This document shows positions 17,179-24,642 of a stretch of 64,000 nucleotides of DNA, piece after piece. Numbering within the stretch: the first letter of the stretch is position 1; every line of letters begins with the position of its first letter. The notes under the pieces were generated by a model, which had not been told where the DNA came from, did no database searches, and saw nothing but the letters and a program-made list of their open reading frames with translations. A program made the translations under genes and the position numbers. Source of the DNA: Actinoplanes aureus. Lineage in GTDB: Bacteria; Actinomycetota; Actinomycetes; Mycobacteriales; Micromonosporaceae. Location of the stretch: positions 248,001-312,000 of the forward strand of contig NZ_JADQTO010000009.1 of assembly GCF_015704865.1 (NCBI RefSeq), in the 5' to 3' direction.

Positions 17179-18848
17179 GGCCGCGCGTCCTGGCCTGGGC
17201 CGGCGTCGCCGCCGCGGCGATCGCCGGGATCCTCACCAGCGTTGCGCCGGCCGCGGCCGCCGGGCCGCCGATCGCCCATCCGCTCGGCCGGTTCACCGTC
17301 AATCAGTACGCCGGGCTGCGCGTCGCGCCGGACGCGGTACACGTCGACTACGTCGTGGATCTCGCTGAGCTGCCGGCCTTCCAGGCCCGCAGCGAGCAGG
17401 TGGACACCGACGGCGACGGCGCCGTCTCGGCCGCGGAGAATGCACGGTACGCGGAAACGACCTGCACCGCGTCCGCCGGTCTGCTGCGGCTCACCGTGGC
17501 GGACCGGGCGGCTCCGCTCGCGGTCGACCGGTCGGCGGTGACCTTCCCGGCCGGTGAGGGCGGCCTCGACACGCTGCGCCTGGAGTGCACGCTGCGGGCC
17601 GGCGTGACGGTGTCCGACTCGGCGACCGTGACGTTCCGCAACGACGCGTACGCCGATCGGGTCGGGTGGCGGGAGATCACCGCCACCGGTGATCGGATGG
17701 CTCTGACCAGTAGTGACGTGCCGGATGAGAGTGTCAGTGGGCGGCTTGGGGCGTACCCCGAAGATCCTTTGGCCGAGCCCCTCGACGTCCGCTCGGCCAC
17801 GCTGGTGGCGCGGCCGTCCGCGGACGCCGTGCCCGCGGCGGACACCGTCCTGGCCGCGCCGCGGCAGGCGGCCGACCGGCTGACGGCCGCGTTCACCGGG
17901 GTGGTCGAGCGGCAGCGGTTGACGATCGGAATCGGTCTGCTCGGGATCGTCCTTGCCATGGTGCTCGGGGCCGCGCACGCCCTCGCGCCGGGCCATGGGA
18001 AGACGGTGATGGCGGCTGTTCTGATCGGCGAGCGGGGCACCTGGCGGCAGGCCGCGGTGATCGCGGGCAGCGTGACTGTCACCCACACTGCCGGGGTGTT
18101 GGTGCTGGGGGCGGCGCTCGCGACGTCGCTCACGTTTGCGCCGCAGCGGCTTTATGGAGGGTTGGCGGCGGTTAGTGGGGTGCTGTTGGCGGTGGTCGGG
18201 GTGGGTTTGATGCGGCGGGCTCTGTACGCGCGCAAGCACAACCAAGGCCATAGCCACGGGCATGGGCATGGGCATGGCCGACACCAGCACGGCCACCAGC
18301 AAGGACACCAGCACGGCCGCCAGCAAGAGCACGAGCACGACCACCAGCAAGAGCACGAGCACGACCACCAGCAAGAGCACGAGCACGGCCACCGGCAAGA
18401 GCACGAGCACGGCCACCAGCAAGGACACCAGCACGGCCGCCAGCAAGAGCAGGAGCACGGCCACGAGCAAGGGCAGGAGCACGGGCACGAGCACGCTCAC
18501 CAGCACGGGCACGGGCATCACGGGCCAGTCCGTCTGCGCAGCCTTTTGACCCTGGGCTTCGCCGGTGGGCTGCTGCCCAGCCCGTCGGCCGTGGTGGTGC
18601 TGCTCGGCGCGGTCGCGCTGGGCCGGCCCTGGTATGGGGTGCTGCTCGTGGTCGCCTACGGCGCCGGCATGGCGGGAGCGCTGATCAGCATCGGTCTCGC
18701 TCTCGGCCGGTTCGGTCCCGCGATCAGCCGGCGCCTCCCCCAGCGGTTCACCCGGTGGCGGCCGGCCCTGCCGGTCCTCACGTCGGGGGTCATCGTGCTG
18801 GTCGGGCTCAGCCTCACCGCCCAGGCCGTCCTCACCCAGGCCTCCTGA
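17175..18848 (+). CDS. NicO/HupE-type metal (Ni/Co-like) transporter with EF-hand and His-rich loop
   Basis: 557 residues. A signal/anchor helix is followed by an extracytoplasmic domain of about 215 residues that contains a canonical 12-residue EF-hand loop, DTDGDGAVSAAE (77-88). The membrane part has NicO hallmarks: GAAHALAPGHGKT, SVTVTHTAGVLVLG and LPSPSAVVVLLGAVALG. Between helices, residues about 356-455 are extremely His/Gln/Glu-rich, including four tandem 8-residue units (385-416, EHEHDHQQ type), a likely metal-binding buffer. It should export or import Ni, Co or a similar divalent ion. Substrate is not determined. Coupled to the TPR gene. Confidence 0.85.
   Translation: MRPRVLAWAGVAAAAIAGILTSVAPAAAAGPPIAHPLGRFTVNQYAGLRVAPDAVHVDYVVDLAELPAFQARSEQVDTDGDGAVSAAENARYAETTCTASAGLLRLTVADRAAPLAVDRSAVTFPAGEGGLDTLRLECTLRAGVTVSDSATVTFRNDAYADRVGWREITATGDRMALTSSDVPDESVSGRLGAYPEDPLAEPLDVRSATLVARPSADAVPAADTVLAAPRQAADRLTAAFTGVVERQRLTIGIGLLGIVLAMVLGAAHALAPGHGKTVMAAVLIGERGTWRQAAVIAGSVTVTHTAGVLVLGAALATSLTFAPQRLYGGLAAVSGVLLAVVGVGLMRRALYARKHNQGHSHGHGHGHGRHQHGHQQGHQHGRQQEHEHDHQQEHEHDHQQEHEHGHRQEHEHGHQQGHQHGRQQEQEHGHEQGQEHGHEHAHQHGHGHHGPVRLRSLLTLGFAGGLLPSPSAVVVLLGAVALGRPWYGVLLVVAYGAGMAGALISIGLALGRFGPAISRRLPQRFTRWRPALPVLTSGVIVLVGLSLTAQAVLTQAS
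18327..18422 (+). repeat. Four tandem 24-bp coding repeats (His-rich loop)
   Basis: Four head-to-tail copies of a 24-base unit beginning GAGCACGAGCACG and ending CAGCAA. Copies 1 and 2 are identical; 3 and 4 differ by one or two bases. More degenerate copies surround them. The unit is a multiple of three, so copy-number change would keep frame. Confidence 0.85.
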
Positions 18849-19007
18849 CGCTGAGGCCGGGCCGTCGCCTCAGGCGTTGTCCCCGCGCAGCCCTCGGGAC
18901 ACCGCTGCGAGCCCGGAGATTCGCACCGCGCCCGCGGCGAAGCGCAGGCTTTCGGTGTCCGCGCCCCAGGGCAAGGTGCGCCTCTGGCTTGGCGCGCGCC
19001 GCCTTGT

Positions 19008-19013
19008 TACCGT
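19008..19013 (+). promoter_or_regulatory. -10 element of probable leaderless promoter (patatin gene)
   Basis: TACCGT (TANNNT) ends 7 bases before the GTG at 19021, and no ribosome site is present. This favours that GTG over any upstream start. Confidence 0.45.
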
Positions 19014-19020
19014 CCGGTAC

Positions 19021-19851
19021 GTGACGAAGGCTCTCGTTCTTGGTGGCGGCGGTGTCACCGGCATCGCGTGGGAATTGGGTGTGCTCTGCGGGCTGCAGCG
19101 GGCTGGTGTCCCGCTCGGCGACGCCGACCTGGTCATCGGCACGTCGGCCGGTTCGGTGGTGGGTACCGTGCTGACCGCGGGCATCGACCTGGAGATCGCG
19201 GTGGCCATGCAAACGGCGAGCACATCCGACGGCTCTGGCTCCGGCGGCGGGGGCGCCGGCCGGGTACTTACGGCACTCGCTGTGCTCGCGGATCCGTCGG
19301 TGCCGGTGATGGAGGCGCGGATGCGGGTGGGCGCCTTCGCGCTGTCCGCGCCGACCCGCGACGAGCAGTCCTACGTCGCGGGCATCGCGTCCCTGCTGCC
19401 GATCCGGGACTGGCCGGCCCGCGAACTGCGGATCACCGCCATGGACACCGCCGACGGGCGTGACGTCGTGTTCGACGCCGCGTCGGGTGTGCCCCTCCAA
19501 CTCGCCGTCGCCGCCAGTTGCGCCGTACCCGGTCTGATGCCGCCGGTCACGATCGACGGCCGCCGCTACATGGACGGCGGGATCCGGCTCGGTGCCGGCG
19601 CCGACCTCGCCGAGGGCGCCGACCAGCTCGTGGTGATCGCCCCGATGGCCGCGCTGGACCCGGCCCGCATCGAAGCCGAGATGGCGTCGACCGGTGCCGG
19701 CAAGACGCTGCTCATCGCGCCGGACGAGGCGGCCATGACGGCGATGGGCCAGAACTTCATGGATCCGGCCCGCCGCGCGCCGACCGCGCAGGCCGGGCTC
19801 GTCCAGGGCCAGGCGCTCGCCGAAGCGGTCCGGGCGGTCTGGCCCGGCTGA
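19021..19851 (+). CDS. Patatin-like phospholipase
   Basis: 276 residues from a probably leaderless GTG. The patatin fold signature is complete: oxyanion loop LGGGGVTGIAWELG (8-20), nucleophile elbow IGTSAGS with Ser42, and the catalytic Asp in YMDGGIRLG. It lacks a signal peptide and membrane helices, so it is a cytoplasmic lipid acyl hydrolase or esterase. The natural substrate is unknown. It stands alone: the spacer to the ABC exporter genes is 164 bases and has its own ribosome site. Confidence 0.88.
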   Translation: MTKALVLGGGGVTGIAWELGVLCGLQRAGVPLGDADLVIGTSAGSVVGTVLTAGIDLEIAVAMQTASTSDGSGSGGGGAGRVLTALAVLADPSVPVMEARMRVGAFALSAPTRDEQSYVAGIASLLPIRDWPARELRITAMDTADGRDVVFDAASGVPLQLAVAASCAVPGLMPPVTIDGRRYMDGGIRLGAGADLAEGADQLVVIAPMAALDPARIEAEMASTGAGKTLLIAPDEAAMTAMGQNFMDPARRAPTAQAGLVQGQALAEAVRAVWPG

Positions 19852-20015
19852 CCGCGAACGCGGCCCCGTCGCCGCCGGTCCGCCCGTGGGAGACGGCCGG
19901 CGGCCGCCTCGTCGTGGTCGACGCCTGACCGGCCGGCATCGGCCCATCGCTGATTGACTGCGCAGAGGCGAGGAGATAGAAAGGCGGGCGATCCAAGATC
20001 AGCCCGAGGAGGCCC

Positions 20016-20894
20016 ATGGCGCAGCAGCTGATCGTCTGCGAGAGCCTGGTGCGGATCTATCAGACCGGCTCGATCGAGGTACAGGCGCTGCAGGGCCTCG
20101 ATCTGATGGTGGACAGCGGCGAGATGGTCGCCGTGGTGGGTGCGTCCGGGTCGGGCAAGTCGACGCTGTTGTCCATCCTCGCCGGGATCGACGCTCCCAC
20201 CGCCGGGCGGGCGCGGGTCGGCGAGTGGGATCTGCTGGCCATGTCGCGTACGGATCGGGTGCGTTACCGGCGGCAGACCGTCGGGTTCGTCCGGCAGCAG
20301 ACCGCGAGCAACCTGGTGCCGTACCTGACGGCCCGGCAGGTGGTGGATCTGCCGATGGCGGCGGCCGGGGTCAAGGCCCGGGCCCGGCAGGCCCGGGGCG
20401 GCGAGTTGCTGGCGGCGCTCGGGGTCGCGGATTGCGCGGACCGGCGCCCGGCGCAGATGTCCGGCGGGCAGCAGCAGCGGGTGGCGATCGCGGTGGCCCT
20501 GGCCAATCAGCCGCGGGTGCTGCTGGCCGACGAGCCGACCGGTGAGCTGGACACCGCCACCTCGGCGCAGGTGTTCGAGGCGTTGCGGCAGGTGAATCGG
20601 GAGTTCGGGGTGACGGTCGTGGTGGTCACCCACGATCCGCAGGTCAGTGGCCAGGTGGCCCGGACGGTCGCGATCCGGGACGGGCGGACCAGCAGTGAGG
20701 TGCTGCGGCGTACCGCGACCGCCGAGAACGGTGACACCCACGTGATCGCGGAGGAGTACGCGGTGATGGACCGGGCCGGGCGAGTACAGATTCCCCGGGA
20801 GTACCGGGAGGCTCTCGCCCTGACCAGGCGGGTACGGCTGGCCCTGGAGCCCGACCACGTGACGATCCGCCCGGACATCGAGGCTCAGTCGTGA
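20016..20894 (+). CDS. ABC exporter ATP-binding protein (MacB/LolD type) with AbrB-like C-terminal tail
   Basis: 292 residues, ATG behind GAGGAGG. Walker A GASGSGKST, Q-loop, signature MSGGQQQRVAIA, Walker B LLADEPTGELD and the switch His (VVVTHDP) are all present, so it should hydrolyse ATP. The last ~45 residues extend past the usual end and read YAVMDRAGRVQIPREYREAL then RVRLALEPDHVTIRPD in pieces, a SpoVT/AbrB-like swapped-hairpin pattern. It is first in a four-gene exporter operon with 4-7-base overlaps. Substrate unknown; these systems export peptides, antibiotics or lipids. Confidence 0.9.
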   Translation: MAQQLIVCESLVRIYQTGSIEVQALQGLDLMVDSGEMVAVVGASGSGKSTLLSILAGIDAPTAGRARVGEWDLLAMSRTDRVRYRRQTVGFVRQQTASNLVPYLTARQVVDLPMAAAGVKARARQARGGELLAALGVADCADRRPAQMSGGQQQRVAIAVALANQPRVLLADEPTGELDTATSAQVFEALRQVNREFGVTVVVVTHDPQVSGQVARTVAIRDGRTSSEVLRRTATAENGDTHVIAEEYAVMDRAGRVQIPREYREALALTRRVRLALEPDHVTIRPDIEAQS

Positions 20895-21556
20895 TCCTTC
20901 GCGTAGACCGGGTCAACCGCAGCTTCGGCGCCGTGCACGCGTTGCGTGACGTGTCGTTCGAGGTGGCCGCGGGGACCATGGTGGCGCTGGTCGGGCGCTC
21001 CGGGTCGGGCAAGACCACGCTGCTCAACGTCATCGGCGGGCTGGACCGGCCGGACTCGGGGACCGTGGTGGTCGACGGCACCGAGGTCACCGCCCTCGAC
21101 GAGGACGGGCTGTCGCTGCTGCGGCGCGAGAAGGTCTCGTACGTGTTCCAGACCTTCGGCCTGATCCCGGTGCTGTCGGCCGCGGAGAACGTCGGCGCCC
21201 CGCTGCGGCTGGCCCGGACCCCGGCGGCCGAACGGGAACGCCGGGTCGCATTGCTGCTGGACCTGGTCGGCCTGGCCGAGCACGCCCGGCAGCGTCCGGG
21301 TGAGCTGTCCGGCGGGCAGCAGCAACGGGTGGCGATCGCCCGCGCTCTGGCCGCCTCCCCACGACTACTGATCGCCGACGAGCCGACCGGGCAACTGGAC
21401 GCGGAGACCGGCCGATCGGTGATGGCACTGCTGCGCGGGGTGGTGGAGTCGGAGGGAGTCACCGCACTGGTGTCCACGCACGACCCGGTGATGATGGCCC
21501 TCGCCGACCGGGTGATCCGGATCGGTGACGGGCGGATCGACGACCAGCCGTGCTGA
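20891..21556 (+). CDS. ABC exporter ATP-binding protein (LolD/MacB type)
   Basis: 221 residues, the standard length. Walker A GRSGSGKTT, Q-loop FQTFGLIPVLSAAENV, signature LSGGQQQRVAIARALA, Walker B LLIADEPTGQLD and switch region LVSTHDPVMM. The GTG start overlaps the previous stop (GTGA). Two different ATPases with two different permeases suggest a heteromeric exporter in which this one pairs with one permease and the tailed ATPase with the other, or both act in one complex. Confidence 0.93.
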   Translation: MILRVDRVNRSFGAVHALRDVSFEVAAGTMVALVGRSGSGKTTLLNVIGGLDRPDSGTVVVDGTEVTALDEDGLSLLRREKVSYVFQTFGLIPVLSAAENVGAPLRLARTPAAERERRVALLLDLVGLAEHARQRPGELSGGQQQRVAIARALAASPRLLIADEPTGQLDAETGRSVMALLRGVVESEGVTALVSTHDPVMMALADRVIRIGDGRIDDQPC

Positions 21557-24500
21557 GGCTTCTGGCGGGCCGGGCGCGGGCGCAGTGGCAGTTGCTGGCC
21601 TCGCTGCTGGCGGTGGTCACGGTGGGCGCCACGCTGCTGGGGGTCTGTGCGCTGCTGGTGACGCGTACGGCCGGGCAGGCGCTCGAGGTGGCGGCAGCCC
21701 GGGCCGCGCCGGAGGATGTCGAGGTCACCGCGTACACGGTGACGATGAGCGGCCGGGACGCCCGGTCGGTGGCCGGTGACACCCGGGAGCTGCTGACCTC
21801 GACGCTGGCGCCGTTCCGGTCCACCACCGCCGCACGGGCGTCGTCGGTGATGCGGTCGCTGGGACCCGGCGAAGTGGGCTACCTGTCCGGGGTCGAGGAT
21901 CTGCCGGAGCGGGCCTCGCTCACGGCCGGCCGCTGGCCGCGGGCACCCGGCGAAGCGGTCGTCCTGGAACCCACCGCCCGGCTGCTCGGCCTCACCCCGG
22001 ACGACCGGGTGCGGCTCGGCCCGGAGAAGGCACGCGACCCCGCACCGGGGATGGACGTGACCGTGGTCGGTGTCGTCCGCCCACGCCCGGGCACCGGCTG
22101 GGACCGCGACCCCCTGGCCGGCGCCGGGTACGACCTGGCCTACCGGGACGGCGGCGCGCTGCAGCCGTCCCGGGCGTTCGGGCCGTTCCTGCTCGACCTC
22201 GGCGATCTGCTCGGCAGCGGCTCGGCGATCAGTCGCCTGGAGATCACCGCCCGGCCCGACCTGTCCGCCCCGGCCCGCCGCGACCTGGCAACGGTCACCG
22301 AGGCGGTGCTCGGCGCCGATCGGCGGCTGGCGCGGATCCTCGGCGACCGGGTGCAGATCGAGCGGATCGCCTCCCGGCTGCCGTCGGAGTTGCTGGCCGC
22401 GCGGGAGCAGCAGCAGGTGGTCAACGGGGCCGTGCTCGCGATCGCCGTGCTGGGCGTCGTGCTGACCGCGACCGCGCTGGCGCTTGCCGGCCGGCTGACC
22501 GCGGGCGTACGCGCGGACGAGACCGCCCTGCTGTCGGCGATGGGTACCGGCCGGGGACGGCTGGCGCTCAACGCGATCGCCGAGGCCGGTGTGCTCGCCC
22601 TGCTGGCGGCGGCGCTCGCGATCCCGGGCTCGGCGGTGCTGCACGCCGGGCTCAGCCAGGTGCCGCCGCTGGCCGGGGCGGGCCTGGCCACCGCGCCGGG
22701 CGTCACCGGCGGCCAGGTCGTCGCCGTCGTTCTCGGCGCGTTCGCGCTGGCGGTGCTGCTGGTGGTGCTCGCGGTACGACCCGCGCCGGCGACCGGCGAG
22801 CGCGGACGCCGGGAACTGCTGGCCCGCTCCGGCGCCGACCTGCTGCTCGTGGCGCTGGCCGCCGGTGGCTGGTGGCAGTTGCGGGCCCAGCCCGACGGGT
22901 CCGACCCCAGAGTCGACGCGGTACGCGTACTGGCGCCCGCCCTGCTGCTCACCGCTGGTGCCGCGGTCGCGTTGCGGCTGGTGCCGCCGGCGCTGGCGGC
23001 CGCCGAGCGGCTGGCCCGCCGGGCGAACGGGCTGTCCCTGCCGCTCGCGGTGGCCGAGGCCGCCCGCCGCCCGCAGGCCACCGCCGCCGGCCTGCTGATC
23101 ACCCTGGCCTGCGCGGCCGGCACGTTCGGGGTGGCCTTCGACGCCACTTGGACGCGGTCCCAGCGTGACCAGGCCGACCTGTCGGTCGGCACCGACCTGG
23201 CGCTCACCCTCACCGCCGCCCCGGTGGCCGGCCAGGGCGCGGCGGTGAGTGCGGCCGTCGGCGGCACGGTACGGCCGGCCACCGACCGCGGTGTCTCGGT
23301 CGGGCAGTGGCTGGGCGGTAGCGGGGACGCCCCGCGACTGGTGGCGACCGACCTGACCGGCGCCGGGGAGCTGTTGCGCGGGCGGGGCGTGACCGGCGAC
23401 GGGCTGGCCCCGGCGGAGCGGGCCGGGGGCATCGGTGTCCCGGCCGGAGCCGGATTCGTCGTGACCGGCAAAGCGGCCGAGGCCCTCACGGTCACCCCGC
23501 GTCTGCTCCTCGAGGACGCCACCGGTCTGCGAACCGCCTGCACCGGTACGCCGGTGCCGCTCGACGGCCGGGCCCACCGGCTACCGGGGTGCGCCCCCAC
23601 CGACGGCCTGCGCCTGGTCGCGGTGTCGCTGCCGGTGACCGGCGACGCGATCAGCCCGGACCGTACGGACCGAACCGAGGTCGCCGTCACCCTCACCGTC
23701 CCGGGTACCGGTACCGGCACGTGGACCGCCACCTCGGTCGAGCCGAATGCCGAGCAGCTCGGCGACCCCGCCGTCACCGCTACCGGAAACGGCCTGCGCA
23801 TGACCGCGACGGTCGGGCTCGGCGGCCCGCCGGACGCCGCCCGCGAGCTGGTCGCGACCGCGTTCGCCGATCCCGGCCCGGTGCCGGTGGCCGTGTCGCA
23901 GCGGTTCGCCGGCCAGCTCGACGCCCGCCCCGGCGACCGGTTCGACGTCGCCGTCGGCACCACGCCGCTCACCATCCAGATCGCCGGCGTGGTGCCGGCG
24001 ATCCCGTCCGCGCCCGGGGCGGCCGCGATCCTCGCCGACCTGGACACGCTGTCGCGGGCCCTGGTGGTCCGGGGCGATCTGGAGTTCCCGGTGGACGCCT
24101 GGTGGGCCGGGCGGCCCGGGCACGCCGACGCCGCCGAGCGGGCGGCCGGTCTGCATCTGGGTCCGGTGACCACCCGCGACGGCGAGATCGAGCGGCTCAG
24201 TTCCGGACCGGTGCCGGCCGGGCTGCCGGCCGTGCTGCGGCTGCTGGTGCCGGCGGCGGCCCTGCTGCTGCTCGCCGGCATCGTCCTGCACGTGACCAGC
24301 GACCTTCGGATACGTGCCCTCGAGGTGGCCCGGCTGCGCGGTCTCGGGATGACCCGGCGTGAGGTCCGCCGCACGCTGCTGGGCCAGCACGCGGTAGTCC
24401 TGCTGCCGATGTTCGTGGTGGGTGCGGCGGTCGGTGCGATCGGCACCCGCCTGGTGGCGCCGCTGCTGGTCCGCTCGGACACGGGCGCCGCTCCCGTGCC

Positions 24501-24642
24501 GGCCGTGGTACCGCTGTGGCCGTGGGCCGCCGAGGCCGCCCTGCTCGCGTTGCTGCTGGCGGTGTGCACGCTCGCGGTGACCGTCGTGGTGGTGGTGCAG
24601 TCCCGGCGTGCCGACGCCGCGCACCTGCGGGTGACGTCGTGA
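21550..24642 (+). CDS. FtsX-like ABC permease (large)
   Basis: 1030 residues. An N-terminal TM (about 15-38), a large extracytoplasmic domain, then two blocks of membrane helices: about 295-430 with a further helix near 465-490, and about 895-1020. This duplicated FtsX layout is typical of MacB-related actinobacterial exporters. The final block contains RALEVARLRGLGMTRREVRRTLLGQ (read in parts), the conserved coupling loop of FtsX permeases. The GTG start overlaps the ATPase gene by 7 bases with no strong ribosome site, so translation is probably coupled. Confidence 0.88.
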   Translation: MLRLLAGRARAQWQLLASLLAVVTVGATLLGVCALLVTRTAGQALEVAAARAAPEDVEVTAYTVTMSGRDARSVAGDTRELLTSTLAPFRSTTAARASSVMRSLGPGEVGYLSGVEDLPERASLTAGRWPRAPGEAVVLEPTARLLGLTPDDRVRLGPEKARDPAPGMDVTVVGVVRPRPGTGWDRDPLAGAGYDLAYRDGGALQPSRAFGPFLLDLGDLLGSGSAISRLEITARPDLSAPARRDLATVTEAVLGADRRLARILGDRVQIERIASRLPSELLAAREQQQVVNGAVLAIAVLGVVLTATALALAGRLTAGVRADETALLSAMGTGRGRLALNAIAEAGVLALLAAALAIPGSAVLHAGLSQVPPLAGAGLATAPGVTGGQVVAVVLGAFALAVLLVVLAVRPAPATGERGRRELLARSGADLLLVALAAGGWWQLRAQPDGSDPRVDAVRVLAPALLLTAGAAVALRLVPPALAAAERLARRANGLSLPLAVAEAARRPQATAAGLLITLACAAGTFGVAFDATWTRSQRDQADLSVGTDLALTLTAAPVAGQGAAVSAAVGGTVRPATDRGVSVGQWLGGSGDAPRLVATDLTGAGELLRGRGVTGDGLAPAERAGGIGVPAGAGFVVTGKAAEALTVTPRLLLEDATGLRTACTGTPVPLDGRAHRLPGCAPTDGLRLVAVSLPVTGDAISPDRTDRTEVAVTLTVPGTGTGTWTATSVEPNAEQLGDPAVTATGNGLRMTATVGLGGPPDAARELVATAFADPGPVPVAVSQRFAGQLDARPGDRFDVAVGTTPLTIQIAGVVPAIPSAPGAAAILADLDTLSRALVVRGDLEFPVDAWWAGRPGHADAAERAAGLHLGPVTTRDGEIERLSSGPVPAGLPAVLRLLVPAAALLLLAGIVLHVTSDLRIRALEVARLRGLGMTRREVRRTLLGQHAVVLLPMFVVGAAVGAIGTRLVAPLLVRSDTGAAPVPAVVPLWPWAAEAALLALLLAVCTLAVTVVVVVQSRRADAAHLRVTS

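Noticed and set aside
18327..18422. 24-bp regular repeats that could suggest a CRISPR array.
   Set aside because: The units are contiguous with no unique spacers and encode the His-rich loop.
18262..18549. Ser/Thr/Lys-rich frame overlapping the His-rich transporter loop.
   Set aside because: It is a shifted reading of the same 24-bp repeats; the transporter frame is longer and carries family motifs.
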